Shown piece by piece: positions 45,339 to 57,354 of a stretch of 64,000 nt of DNA (within the stretch, counting starts at the first letter, position 1; every line of letters starts with the position of its first letter). The DNA is from Triticum aestivum (lineage: Eukaryota; Streptophyta; Magnoliopsida; Poales; Poaceae), in assembly GCF_018294505.1 (NCBI RefSeq), contig NC_057808.1, forward strand, positions 220,254,069 to 220,318,068, read 5' to 3'. The notes under the pieces were generated by a model. That model was not told where the DNA came from and made no database searches. It saw only the letters and a list, made by a program, of their open reading frames with translations. The position numbers were made by a program, and so were the translations under genes.

Positions 45339-48300
45339 CGAGGACAAAGCAATCCCATAACCATGGATATCAAGACTAGCAAAGCTTAATGGGTATGGAA
45401 AGGATAAGTGGCGAGGTTGCAGCAGCACTAAGCATTGTATGGTGGCTAACTTACGAGTACAAGAGTAAGATGAGAAACTACGCAAACGGTCGCAAACTAG
45501 TAATGATCAAGAAGTGATCCTGAACTACTTACATTCAAACATAACCCCACCATGTTCTCTTCTCGACTCACTCGAAAAGAGACGGTCACGTTTATGAGTT
45601 AGTGTATTTTATTTCGGGTCCGATGTCAAGTTCTCTACAACCGGATATTAAGAATTCTCATCTGCCACATAACCGCGGGCACGGCTTTCGAAAGATCAAA
45701 CCCTGCAGGGGTGTCCCAACTTAGCCCATGACAAGCTCTCATGATCAACAGAGGAAAATCCTCCTCCCGGAACAACCCGATCAAACTCAGAATCCCGGTT
45801 CACAAGACATTTCAACAATGGTAAAACAAGTCCAGCAAGACCTCCCGGCGTGCCGACATCCTGATAGTAGCCGCGCGTATCTCATCTCAGGCCACGACCG
45901 GATGAGACAAGCTACGAGTAAAACCAGTTCTCGAGTTTCCCCGTGGTGGCCCTGCAGGCTGCCCGTTTGGGACCAACACCATCAGCACTGCACCCCTGTA
46001 TTATGTTGATTAACGAACCTCGGGTAGCGCTAACTCCCGCGTCAAATTTATTATCATGTTTAGTTATTATGTTGAGCAAATGGTAAAACCAATGTTGGGT
46101 CTTGTTGGAGGAGTTTTATTCAAAGCGAACTGTCAAGGGGGGCCATAAACCCCAACCGTGTTAGGAACGCAAAATCAAGGAACATAACACTGGTATGACA
46201 GAAACTAGGGCGGCAAGAGTGGAACAAAACACCAGGCAAAAGGCCGAGCCTTCCACCCTTTACCAAGTATATAGATGCATTAATCGAATAAGAGATATTG
46301 TGATATCCCAAGATATCCATGTCCCAACATGGAACAACCTGCAACTGCACCTGCAACTAGCAACACTATAAGAGGGGCTGAGCAAAGCGGTAACATAGCC
46401 AAACAACAGTTTGCTGGGATGGTGAAAAGGTTAGAGGTTGTTTCATGGCATATTGGGAGGCTTGATAAACAAGTTGTAGGTAGCGCGACATAACGATAGC
46501 ATCGAGACAACTAGCAAAGCAAAGATAGTAGTGAGATCCAGGGTGACGGTCATCTTGCCTGAAATCCCGCTAGGAAGAAGACCGAGTCCATGAAGAATAC
46601 GAACCAACGTAGACGAACCAAGTGTAGTCGAACGAATCGTCATGATCGCAACGAAATAGGAACTATTGAGAAGGAGCACAACCGGAAAGAAGCAAACAAC
46701 ACGGTAAACACACAACACATAACATGGCATGATGCTCAACCAAGCATGATGCATGTCCGATTTAATGAGTCATGGCATGGCAAAGTGCGACAAGCAAGCG
46801 AATGACATGGCAACGACGGCAAATAAACGAAAGACATCTGGCGCATCGGTCTCGGGGCGTTATAACTCTCCTCCACTGACAGAAGATCTTGTCCCGAGAT
46901 CTTAGGAACGAGACGGAAGAGAAAAAGGATAAGATAAACAAGAGTGACAGAGAGAAGATGAAGTCGAGAGCACTCGGGTAGAAAAGAGGAACGGCGATTA
47001 TGACAAGAATCAAAAGCTCAACTAATAAAATAGACTGTGAAACCACTCCGGTTAGAAGACATAAAAGGAATAAGAACGAAAGAGTAGAAGCTAAATCGTT
47101 GAAAGGAAAAGAAAAGGGGGAACAATAGACAACTTCCAGCATAATTGAATTAAGGAGCATCCTTGCAAGGAAGGATTAAATGGAGTTGTTGGAAATTCAA
47201 CAACGAAAAGAATAAGCTTGTTGTGGGCTTATGGAAAAACATCTCAAAATTATGAGGTGATAACCGACCACAAACGGAAATGATTGTTTACTTGAGACTA
47301 AAGAAAAGATGTGAAACAACATGTCTGAAAGACAAGGAAGAATTAGTTGCACTTCGGTATGCAAGAAGAGGGATACTTGAGCTCCAAAAAGAATCTTGAC
47401 GGACTTGAAGAATGAATTAAATCCTTAACGAACCACCTTGAAGAACTCCGCTAAACAAAAGGATTAAAGAAAACAAAGGTTGAAAAGAACAAGATGAAGC
47501 CTTGCGATGGTTTAGATGGAGCTTCGCGACGAGACAAGCGAGAAAACCTGGAACTCCAGAAAAGAAAAGATGACCAACTTAGAACCGAGAGATTATTCAT
47601 CATGAACAATCTCCGAAGGAAGGAATTGCTTGATCACGATGAAATAAGAATAAGAATTACGTTATGCTTATCCTCATCAATTTTAATTGATTACAAACGG
47701 GTTTGGCATGCAACTTATTCCTCTTGAAAAGGACTGAGGAAAGATATAGCACAAACTTGGGAAGTTCTTCAACGAACCACCGTAAGAAATGAAAATGAAC
47801 GAAGAAAAGAGAATGAATCGCCGGAAAGAATTAGAAAACGAACGAATATACTTGAATGAATTTAGATACAAGAGAATGAAGAGACCACAAGCTGATTAAA
47901 GAAAACTTGAACGAGGCACTGGAAGAATATGGAGACTAACGAAGAGGCATCAATTCCGAATAATTGGAGAACGAAGCTGAAAACTTAGAACGAAGAAATC
48001 TTCTGAATGGATGGCCTTAGGATAACCTAGAAACAAGGGCAAATCCTAAAGTGCTTCGGATAGGTATGAAAAGACTGCTCACAATCGGAAAGATTTTTGA
48101 GTATGGCATGAAGCTAGAACTATGAATCTTCAAGAGAATGGAGCAAGATTTAAGAGAAACTCTTCTTCGGTCTTCAAGTGTTGATAATGACGACGAGAAA
48201 CACCACCAAAATTGTTGAGTCGGAAGAATGAAAAGAGGAAAGGTTGAACCAAACATGAAAAGAATTTGAAAGCAATCTTGGAGAAGGCATATGACTAATG

Positions 48301-49170
48301 GAAATTCATACTTATGTCACACTTTGAAAATAATTGGGAATAGCTCCGGAAAATTAGAAGAGTCAAGTAAGATCCTGGAAAAAGACCTGTGGGTTAGGGC
48401 CCACTGAAAAGAAAACACTATTGAAAACAATTGAAGAAGATAGATGATGCACCGGAACAATTGAAGAGTTGAGTAAGGTGACAACCTCGAATTAACTAGA
48501 ACGCAAAACACGAATCCTCTGAGATGTCTTCAGCACTCCGGAGTGATTAAATGGCGAGAGGCGAACGAGCAAGGGGAAATTTTTTGAGTTAAGGAAGAAT
48601 ATGATCGATTCGAAAAGCTAGAATTGAATCCACCGGAAAGGAAGACGAGATGAACGATGATGAACTAGACGAGAATTCACTGGTTGAAATAATAGATGAC
48701 GGAATGAAGAGGCTTCACACGAATAAAGAGGATCCCCAATTCAAGACTTCGGACTCCGGGAAGAAAAAGGGTGGGAGGGTGGGAACAAAGTATGGGACGG
48801 AAGGAATGGACACCGTTTGAGAAGAACTGAGGATTGAACTTGAAAAGGATCGAACTCCATTGGGGAAACTAAGAATCGACGTAGCAAAAATTTAAAGAGG
48901 ATGGAATAACTCGAAGAGGAGTGCTCCGGTTTAACAAAGGATAGAGAACACAACGATCAAAAGAAGCCCGCGTGATCCAAAAGAAATTTTGCAGGGGAAG
49001 AGGAGTAAGTCAAAACACCTATGTCACGATTCCTTACCAGAGCGACAAAGGGAATAAGGAGTAAAAAGAATTCCTACTCTCCGATATAACTAGACTCCAA
49101 AAATGGTTTTCTTCTAAACTCGACAATGGCCAACTACGATCAAACAAGGGGGCTCCTATGGTCGATCGAG
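45339..49170 (-). mobile_element. Interior of the 4.6 kb LTR element, no coding sequence
   Basis: From about 46880 to 49130 the plus strand is strongly purine-rich (GAAGAA, GGAAAG runs). That composition, not coding, explains the many short ORFs. Nothing recognisable as protein or RNA was seen. Confidence 0.55.
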
Positions 49171-49182
49171 GCTCTGATACCA
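49171..49182 (-). other. Primer binding site (tRNA-Met type)
   Basis: The minus strand reads TGGTATCAGAGC three bases after the LTR end at 49186. Confidence 0.85.
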
Positions 49183-49185
49183 ACT

Positions 49186-49563
49186 TGTCACGCCCAATAT
49201 GCGATCCTATCCGAGAGGAACTCGAAGGTCCCACCAAGGATAGATCCGCATATTGAAGACGCTTTTGCAAGATGGATATCATTACATCGTACCATTACAT
49301 GATAGCTGGGGATACATACAAGGCATAACAATACCACAAGAATACATCGAACAACATACATGAGAACAACATCCGACTACGGATGAAACACAAACAGAAA
49401 CTCAAACGACATCCACCCTGCTAGTCCAAGCTGCCGACCAGGAACCTATCCCCTGAACAAAGAAGAAGCAGAAGAAGAACTCCAAAAGAAGTAAACATCG
49501 CTCTCAGGTCAGATCATCACATTACCTGTACCTGCAATTGTTGTTGTAGTAATCTGTGAGCCA
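49186..49563 (-). mobile_element. 5' LTR of the 4.6 kb element
   Basis: 378 bp, ending GGGCGTGACA on the minus strand. It repeats 44959-45338. Confidence 0.85.
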
Positions 49564-49687
49564 CGTGCATGAGGTTTACAATCGAGGTTAGCACGTGCAT
49601 GGTTCGTTCTCTAATAGCACATTATTGTGCAATTGCATGAACCATTCTAATATTTTGGTTTTTAAAAATTTGATCTTGCACATGTAG

Positions 49688-50206
49688 GTCCTGGTGTCAG
49701 AGGTTTTGACCCACTGTTTGACCCTTTTTGCATATGGGGAAATGAGTTGTCCATGAATATCAATCAAATCAAGAAACTCAGAAAGATTGTTAGGATAAAG
49801 AAATTAGCGACAAAAAACAACAAGATCTTTGTCTGCACAATAAAGAAGACATCAGTTCACTACAAGATGGTACTAACTATTATACCTTGTCTTTTTTATT
49901 CCTTTGCCCCATTTCCAATATAGAGAAGATATTTATGCACATCCTTGTTTTCAGGCCTTTCCAAAGCAGTTCACTGATGATGACCTCTCAAACCACCTCT
50001 ATGGTCAGGAGGCGAGGAAGGTTTTCATACAACACCCACGGTTCAATATTGAAGTGTTCCTGAAGAGGACGAAGGACGGACGGTCAATCATCCACAAGCA
50101 CTGGCCTAAAGTTGCAAAGACCTTCAACATGAATGAAGGCTCAATATCCGCCTTCCGCTTCAGCAGTTTTCCAGATGAGATGCATCTGTCTATATACCGT
50201 CTATGA
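49688..50206 (+). pseudogene. B3-domain protein, two 3' exons
   Basis: Exon 49688-49869 is preceded by an acceptor (CATGTAG) and followed by a donor (ATG/GTACT). Exon 49955-50206 is preceded by TTTTCAG and ends at a stop. Joined in phase, the first gives GVRGFDPLFDPFCIWGNELS and ends HYKM; the second starts AFPKQFTDDDLSNHLYG and contains VFLKRTKDGRSIIHKHWPK, NMNEGSISAFRFSSFPDE. This is the pattern of a plant B3 DNA-binding domain (REM-like). Upstream exons are not visible, because the LTR element lies 124 bases before or because this is a captured fragment. Confidence 0.55.
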
Positions 50207-50479
50207 TGCTAATTTCGAAAGGTTCTACATGTTGCATGTGGAACTTGGTGCTGGTGCAGTTGTGTAATGGGGTAGCTGAGTGCTGAAGCTATATCATGTT
50301 GTATTCTGATGTATTTCAATTATGAAATTCTGCTTCCTTAATATGGAAATGAAATATATTGTGTGCTTAATATGAATGTCAATTAGATTAATAAATAGAT
50401 TAATAATAATAGGACAATTAGCCTGCTAATGGTGAATTAGCCTGCTAATTGGGTTTTGCTATTGCAAATGGATATTGAA
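50207..50479. other. 3' flank of the B3 fragment
   Basis: AT-rich sequence after the stop, with an AATAAAT-like run near 50390 that could serve as a polyadenylation signal. No gene is present. Confidence 0.4.
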
Positions 50480-51075
50480 AAAATATCATGGGCGATGACC
50501 TCAGGCAACGCACACGGTTTCTAGGAATAAACAGTGTTGGATCAATGAACAATCCAACACGACTTTCTCTTGAAAACTGTTTGCGTTAGGCCACCTTGCG
50601 CAAACGTTTACCACATAAAAATTGTGTGTGATGGACAGCCTTTGCCACACAGTTTGTTCTATGGACCGTGTGTGATACATTTAATAACGCAAACGATTTA
50701 ACGGGAAAAATTATGTGTGATGTACCAGTGAACGGATACGCTTTCCTTGGAGCGACTGTGTGGGATGTACATACGAACGGAAACGTTTAGCGGGGACTGA
50801 CTGTGTGGGATGTACTTGCGACCGGAAACAATTTCGCCTGTATAATTGTATTTTTTAGCTCTACTGTACGTATTTCCGTATTTGAGCGCTCGCCGGTCGC
50901 ACACGACCTCATTTTGCCGAGCGTGTGTGCCAGGAGGGCATATCCCCGACGGTTTCTGGGTCGTGTGGGAAGGACCCCCCTATCGCCCACACTCACTTGG
51001 CGACGGTTCCAAATGCCGTCGCGGAAAGGGGTTAAAAACCGTTTGTTTAGGACCAACGCGCACCAGTGTGAGTGC
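50480..51075. mobile_element. CACTA-like subterminal repeat region
   Basis: Variants of TGTGTGNGATGTAC followed by GAACGGAAACG recur near 50610, 50660, 50708, 50757 and 50804, about 45-50 bases apart. Such short repeats alternating with CCGTTTG-like runs are, from memory, typical of the subterminal regions of Triticeae CACTA elements. No clean CACTA end was found. Confidence 0.4.
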
Positions 51076-52258
51076 AACAATACTATGATTATTGATCTTG
51101 GAGACTTCAATAACTTACTTGTGATGCATGTTTATTTGATTGAGACATGTCTTTGGTTGTGATAGCATCTTATGCCTACATACCATGCCCTACACCCTTG
51201 TCCTTTCTTATGATAAGAATAATGAAAACACTTGTTGGGTATCTCACCCCACGGATGATAGGTTTTGCATTTCCGCTAACCTCATTTGTTTTTTTGAGTG
51301 TTTGTCATGTTCTTTCACTTTGAAGGACTCAAAAGGCTTTATCAGCATGAGACATATTGGTTATGTGAAGGCGTACATGATGTGCAACTCCAACATCTTC
51401 GGGAAAATTCATACGGTGAACTCCTTCCCTTTGAGCCATATTCAAAAAGGCATATTCGATGGGCCATACTTTCATTGTTGTCTCCTTCTTCTTGTCTACA
51501 TGATACATATATTGGATGGAGGACCGACATTTGAGATGGACCCTATGGACCTTCAAGTTGAGGAGTTCTCGAACTTAGTGGATGCACCTACTTTGGAAGC
51601 ACCACCGAAACACCACTTATGCCACACATCGAGCCATGGTACAACAATACATGTAACAAGTTTGCACCTTATTCATGGGTTGACTCACATTATGATTGCC
51701 TTGATGCATCTTGGATTTCCATGTCATCCATGATATATGAGCTTTTGCACTTTCTTTGCAAATTTGTTGTGATCTTTCTTGATGGCCTATTCATACATCA
51801 TGATCACATAGCCCATCATCAATTGCATGATCACATAATCACACTGAGCACCAATTGCGATGTTCATGCTCTTAATAAACTGTCCCATCATGACATCATT
51901 TTGCACAATGGTTGCATTAATCACATTCACAACACCTTTGTGTGCACACCAAATGAATTTGCTCTCATGATTATATATCATTCTATATCATTTGGCTAAG
52001 CTTCATGTGCCTTGTCACTATCAATCTTATCGGACGAACCCATTCTTACTTGATGGACACCTTGTGCGTGTTAACCATTCTATTTCCAAATGTCCTATGT
52101 ATTTGCTCTTTTTGCATGTATGACATTCTGGAGACACCTTGGACTACTTGAATTGCGCCATGACTTCCACTCCGTCCAACTATAAGTCCGTCGACGACTA
52201 CCTTTTCCATGGTGATGAGGTTCACGATCTGAGGTCGGATCTTTCCCAAGGGTGGGGA
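51076..52258 (+). mobile_element. 3' internal region of a second non-autonomous LTR element
   Basis: It contains a degenerate, domain-poor reading (ORF 51140-51733 with HILDGGPTFEMDPMDLQVEE) that resembles, from memory, an internal region of a Triticeae Gypsy-type element. It ends in a purine-rich tract, CCCAAGGGTGGGGA at 52246-52258, taken as the polypurine tract. The 5' part is not in the window or has been lost. Confidence 0.5.
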
Positions 52259-52548
52259 TGATGCGGAGCATCCTACGGTCATCCCCATGTACACTACAAC
52301 TACTCCCCAAGCCCCAAGTGGACATACTATGAGACCTCGAGCATACGCCATTGGACACAAGGTGAACCCGCTCCTAGATGCTTCCCCTTTCCATTCATGT
52401 GAGACATGGTCGCTACCTAATGCAAAGACACTACATATGCTCAGGAACCGATGAGACGGCCATGGAGATGCTCGAAGCATAGGACAAGTCCACGCGGAAG
52501 CGGATCAAGAAGTGCCTCAAGTGGAGTCGCTGTGAATCTACAACGGCA

Positions 52549-52732
52549 GGACATCCGGCGCCACCAACCAGAAGACCAGAGAGAGACAATGCCAGGCGTC
52601 TCTACATCGGCCGGACATCCTGCAGACCCCGGACATCCGGCGCCAGCCCGGAAGCATCAGCCAGATTCCCGGACGGACATCCGGCCCCCGTGCCCCGGAC
52701 ATCCGGTGCCTCATGAACCGCCGGACATCCGG
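52549..52732. repeat. Array of six spaced palindromes CCGGACATCCGG
   Basis: Full or near-full copies lie at 52549, 52611, 52629-52640, 52674-52684, 52695-52706 and 52721-52732. Arms CCGGA and TCCGG pair around a CA centre. The array ends about 70 bases before the TATA box, as in the other LTR. Confidence 0.8.
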
Positions 52733-52801
52733 CACCTGCGCATGCACAACCGGGCCAGAGGCCCATGTACCCCCTTTCCTTCACCCCACTTGTACTAGCA
52801 C

Positions 52802-52812
52802 TATATATATAC
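52802..52812 (+). promoter_or_regulatory. TATA box of this LTR
   Basis: GCACTATATATATACCC is a strong TATA box, about 70 bases after the last palindrome. Confidence 0.65.
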
Positions 52813-53211
52813 CCTCACTTCCTCCTAAGGGTTAGCAAAGTGTTAGCTCATTTCTAGTTGAGCTTTTGCTCCTTACCGCATCTTCTCATGAGAGAGAGAG
52901 ATAGATACCATCCATTGGAGTCCAAGACCTTCACTGAAGAAGACCCCCTAGTGGATTCAAGCCCCCTCTTGAGGGATCCCCCTAGTGGATTCAAGACCTC
53001 AACTCCTTCAAGGATTGGGATGAACTAGTTACCTTTTGTTATCATCTTGTGTTGGTTTGGACCTTTGTATCCCTCTATGTGTATGTGGATTTAGCATATG
53101 TGTGATTGGATCTTGTCTATTTGAGAGTTCTTCTTGTGTTCTTCTTTGATTTGCTCTCGTTCTCCCCCTTCAAGTGTGAAAGATCTCCCTCTAGGGTTCC
53201 ACCCTACATCA

Positions 53212-53438
53212 GAGGGGAAGGACCTCATTCGCTGATTTTTCACTTTTCTTTGCCAAGGAAGAAGATGAGGAGAGCGAGGGTAAGTGACATGTGGAGGCCA
53301 GGTGATTAGGGGGCAGACACAGGCATGGAGTGCGTGTCGACAAACATGGATGGGGCTCCCAGCGCAAACGAAAGCAATCACGTTATTCTGACCTAATGGC
53401 TACAGTCATGGCTGTGACTGTTTGGCATATTTGGGAGG
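53212..53438. other. Short spacer between two LTR elements
   Basis: About 230 bases, no gene. The flank before 53439 does not repeat anywhere visible, so a target duplication cannot be shown. Confidence 0.4.
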
Positions 53439-53965
53439 TGTTGGGGATATTACCACTGGGCGTAAACCGGCCAGGAGAGGCCGGGTTAACCCCATAAGTA
53501 GTTCATGTGTGTCTGAAGTCCATGAAGACAGACGGTGATGCTTTATGAAGGCCCAGGGCCCAAAGCCGGTTTAAGGCCTGTAGACATAAACCAGCATTGA
53601 TATGTAAACTTGTGTTGTAAGATAGAAGTAGCAGAGACCGAGCCGGACACGATTATGAGCCGGCCTCGTGATTCTGTAAACCGACGGACGTCAACCCATG
53701 TATATAAGGGGACGACCCGGTGGCGGTTCAAGGAGAACAGACAACAACTCAAGACTCAGGCAAAGCGTATTCGCTCCCTGGTCATCGAAACCCCAGCAAT
53801 TCCATCACAATTAGACGTAGGCTTTTACCTTCATCGTAAGGGGCCGAACTAGTATAAAACTCTCTTGCGTCCCTTGTCCGCTTTAACCCCTTTAAGTTAA
53901 CCCGTAGCGATGGCTCCATGACTAAGTCGTTTCTCTAGGACATCTGTCGTGACAAAACCACGACA
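53439..53965 (+). mobile_element. 5' LTR of the second Tat-lineage element
   Basis: 527 bp, starting TGTTGGGGATATTACC and ending AAACCACGACA. A TATA box TATATAAG lies at 53701-53708. Confidence 0.75.
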
Positions 53966-56532
53966 GTTGGCGCCCACCGTGGGGCTATCGCACGATGGTT
54001 TCAAGTTCTTGGAGGGCAAATTCGAAGGACTCAAGGGTTACGCTGTGGGTCGGATGACCAAGAGTCATCGCGGCAAGCTCTACATCGACGATGCAGGCTG
54101 GGGCCCCGAGGCTGGCTCAATCGAGTATGGGTACCGGGTCCCCTTTGGTGGCATACACGTTTTCATTGGCAAGATCGGCGAACCGGGCCCTGAGCCGGAC
54201 ATCTGCACCGACCTCGTCGAAACGGCTCAGCGTGCGAGATCTGCCCGGGTCAAGCCTGTCATGAAGCGTGCCTTCGTGGGAGTTATCCATGGAGAGGAAT
54301 CTGAGGATAGATCGGAATCTCGTGGTGAGACCGTCGTTTATTCCGGCGACGAGTCATCGACCGGAGAGTCCGAGTCGTTATATCAGTTACAAGATGGCCG
54401 GATTGGGGGCTGTTCCGATGGCGACAGTATTCCGGACCCCTTTGATCTGCCAAACCGGGTAGCGATCTTCATGGCCGGTACGCAACCGGCGCTCCACTCT
54501 TCGACCGCAGCGGCGATGATTTCCGGACCAACAGCGGCCGGGGCAAGAGGCCTTGTGCGACCGCTAGCTCAGGTTCTATTTGATTTGTTTGATGCATTGG
54601 CAACGCTGATGGCGGAGGTTAACCCGGCGGATCAGGATGCACACAATGCGGAAATCGCGAAAGTGAAAGATCAGATCACCCAGGCCAAAGCCGACTTAGC
54701 AGCTGAGGATACCAGGATGGCCGCGGAGCGGGCCGCTTTGGATGCACAAGCTTACCGGATTATGCTGGATCAGAGTGCGTCGAACGAAGTCCTGAAGAGG
54801 AGGTACCGATCTCGCCTACCGCCGGTTTATCACGCTAGAAATCTCTTTAACACCCAGGAGCAGGGACCAGTAATCCGCTGGTGGTAAACCGGGCGGAGGC
54901 ACCTGGAGCAGGGGCGCCGGTTCGGCCACGTTTGGTGGATCCGCCTCGTCAGAACAACATTGTAACACTGCATGTCCCCATGCCACCGGGTCATTACTCT
55001 AACCCGATGGACAACATTGTCGCTGCCGCTTCACGGCTGGCGGCCATCCCGATCGAAGGCGATTCTCCGGCGGCGGTCGAGACGCGTCGGGTTAAGGAGC
55101 TTCTTCAGACAGCCTTGGTTCAATAGGAGGCTTATTCATATAGTTGCGATTGGATTCATTCCACTCCCCGTCCAAGCCGGAGTTACAGCAGGCGTATGGA
55201 TGAACCGGCAGTGTCATGCAATGCGTGGAACCGTGATCTGCCCCGTGGCAATAACCCGGCGGGTGGTGCTGGTGATGCTCAGGAGGTGGTGGGCCGGGCT
55301 CGGGCACGCAGAGAAGCCGAGTTAGCGGCGCAGCATGAAGCCCGTCAGCTTACTCCGGTTCCTCCAACCACATCGGTGGAACCAGGGGTTACCTCTAGTT
55401 CTTTGGGAGTGCCGTGTCTCATCCCGGCGTTGCGCAATGTGCGCCTGCCCAAGGATTTCAAGGGCCCGCGCAAGGTGCCGAATTACACCGCCGATTTATT
55501 CCCTGAAACATGGGTCGAAAGCTATGAGATGGCCATGGAGATGCTGGATGTGGATGATGCGGCATGTGCGAAATACTTCACCATGATGCTAGAAGGGACG
55601 GCCCGCACTTGGCTAAAGAGCTTACCGGCTAATTCTATCAGGTCATGGGCCGAGTTGAGAGCCCGGTTTATTCAGAATTTCAAGGATACATGCAAGCAGC
55701 CCATGTCAATTGTGGACTTAGCTGCCTGTGTCCAGGAGGAAGGAGAGTCAACAACCCATTGGGTGCGCCGGGTTTCGAAGATTTTGCATTCATCGGACCG
55801 CATCAACGCTGACACCGCAGTTTTAACATTGGAGGGCAATTGCCGGTTTGAACCCCTGAAGATGAAGGTGGGCGGCTCAAACGTCATTGTAATGACATGG
55901 GAACCCTCATGGCTGCACTGGTGAAGTATGCCAACTCTGATAGTACCAAGGATCCCGAGTCTGACCATGATAAAACAGGGAAGGGAAAAAAGAGCGGCAA
56001 CGCCAAGGGGCAGCACCACAACCCGGCGGGTCATGGAAACGGCGGCAAGCGTAAGGCGGACCACGGTTTAGACTTTGTGGCCAATACTAATACACATGAC
56101 AAGAGCCAGCGGCGTAAGGGTAAACCGCCCCAGCGCGGTGGAGGGCCAAGTCCTAATCCGGACCGTTTGTCTTATCTATTGAACCAGCCCTATCCAAAGC
56201 ATGGGACGTAGGAGATCCCATCCACGCACCTCTGGAAAGATTGTTACATCATGCAAGAGTTCAAAAATTCTGATTCTTTCCGGTATGATCATGGACCAGG
56301 AGGCGGTTCGGGCCCCGGGTCTCATGGGTCGGGTTATGGTGGAGGAAATTCCGGTTTAGGCTTCCATGACAATCAGGGTGGACATAACAATCAAAGTAAT
56401 CAGGGTAACCAAGGTGGCTATAATCATCAGGGCAATCAGCAGCAGCAGCAGTCGGGTTACCAGAGCAACCCGAAGCAGTTGAATAGCGGACAATATCATG
56501 TCTTCACCACTAGCTTGGACAAGCGCGATTAG
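53949..56532 (+). pseudogene. Gag of the second Tat-lineage element
   Basis: Read in pieces (53949-54887, 54881-55126, 55196-55924, 55897-56211, 56251-56532) with several frameshifts. The core is clear in the third piece: LPKDFKGPRKVPNYTADLFP, YFTMMLEGTARTWLKSLPAN and SWAELRARFIQNFKDTCKQP, a retrotransposon gag domain. The last pieces are Gly/Asn/Gln-rich. The first piece has a long helical region rich in Ala, Lys and Glu. The true start lies inside or after the primer site. Confidence 0.7.
53967..53985 (+). other. Primer binding site
   Basis: TTGGCGCCCACCGTGGGGC directly follows the LTR. This sequence is typical of the primer site of Tat-lineage elements in grasses, from memory. It supports plus-strand orientation. 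Confidence 0.7.
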
Positions 56533-56547
56533 AAGCTTCATAAAAGG

Positions 56548-57291
56548 GTGGTGAATGCCGTTGAACCGGCGGTGCCCCGTTATTTGCGTTGGTCCGAGCA
56601 GCCGATTGTGTGGAGTAGAGAAGATCATCCACCCCGGGTTGACAATCCGGGTCATTTGGCTCTGGTGGTGGCACCTCAAGTGGGAGGTTATAAGTTCACT
56701 AAGGTACTCATGGATGGAGGGAGTAGTATCAATATCCTTTATTATGAAACTTTCCGTCGCATGGGGTTAACGGATAAAAATCTTAAACCGTCCAATACGG
56801 TGTTCCATGGTGTGGTGCCTGGTAAATCGGCATATCCTGTTGGTAAGATAGCTCTGGAGGTGGCTTTTGGAGACGAGCATGACTCAAGATCAGAAACTTT
56901 GACCTTTGAAGTGGTGAAAATCAAAAGCCTGTATCATGCCCTGTTTGGACGGCCAGCTTATGCTAAGTTTATGGCACGGCCTTGTTATGTCTATCTGTAG
57001 CTCAAGATGCCGGGTCACAAGGGAACTATAACTGTGCATGGGAGCCGCAAGATCGCTCTGGAGTGTGAAGAAGGTGATGCGGCTTATGCAGAGTCGGTTT
57101 GTGCAACAGAAGAGTTGAAGTTTTACAAAGACAATGTTGATCCGGCAGATATGACTTCATTAAAGAAACAAACTACAGAGCAGGATCCGGCCCTGAAATT
57201 CAAATCGGCGGATGAGACTAAGCTTGTTGACTTCATGCCCGGCGATTCGTCCAAGCAATTTAGCATCAGTGCTAACTTGGATCCGAAATAG
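56548..57291 (+). pseudogene. Aspartic protease of the second Tat-lineage element
   Basis: KVLMDGGSSINILYYETFRR holds the active-site loop (DGGS) and YHALFGRPAYAKFMARPCYVYL the second conserved region. An in-frame stop at 57000 is followed by the linker ORF 57007-57291. It closely resembles the protease at 13247-14152. Confidence 0.8.
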
Positions 57292-57354
57292 GAAAGCGCG
57301 CTCATCGAGTTCATCCGTGAGAATCGGGACATCTTTGCGTGGAAGCCTTCTGAC

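Larger units (their letters stand above)
44959..49563 (-). mobile_element. Non-autonomous LTR retrotransposon, 4.6 kb, minus strand
   Basis: LTRs of about 380 bp at 44959-45338 and 49186-49563, starting TGGCTCACAG on the minus strand. A tRNA-Met primer site next to the right LTR gives the orientation. The interior (45339-49185) has no gag or pol reading; the ORFs there are short and without domains. The LTRs differ at about 17 positions by eye, 4-5%. I see no clean target duplication; the left LTR has two extra bases near its end. Confidence 0.75.
52259..53211 (+). mobile_element. 3' LTR of the second non-autonomous element
   Basis: It starts TGATGCGGAGCATCC right after the purine tract and ends CCACCCTACATCA, so it is TG...CA, 953 bp. 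It has a TATA box at 52802 and an array of CCGGACATCCGG motifs upstream of it. The right flank is unrelated sequence. Confidence 0.6.

Noticed and set aside
47494..47727. Lys/Arg/Glu-rich ORFs in the interior of the 4.6 kb element
   Set aside because: They follow from the purine-rich plus strand and lack domains or gag motifs.
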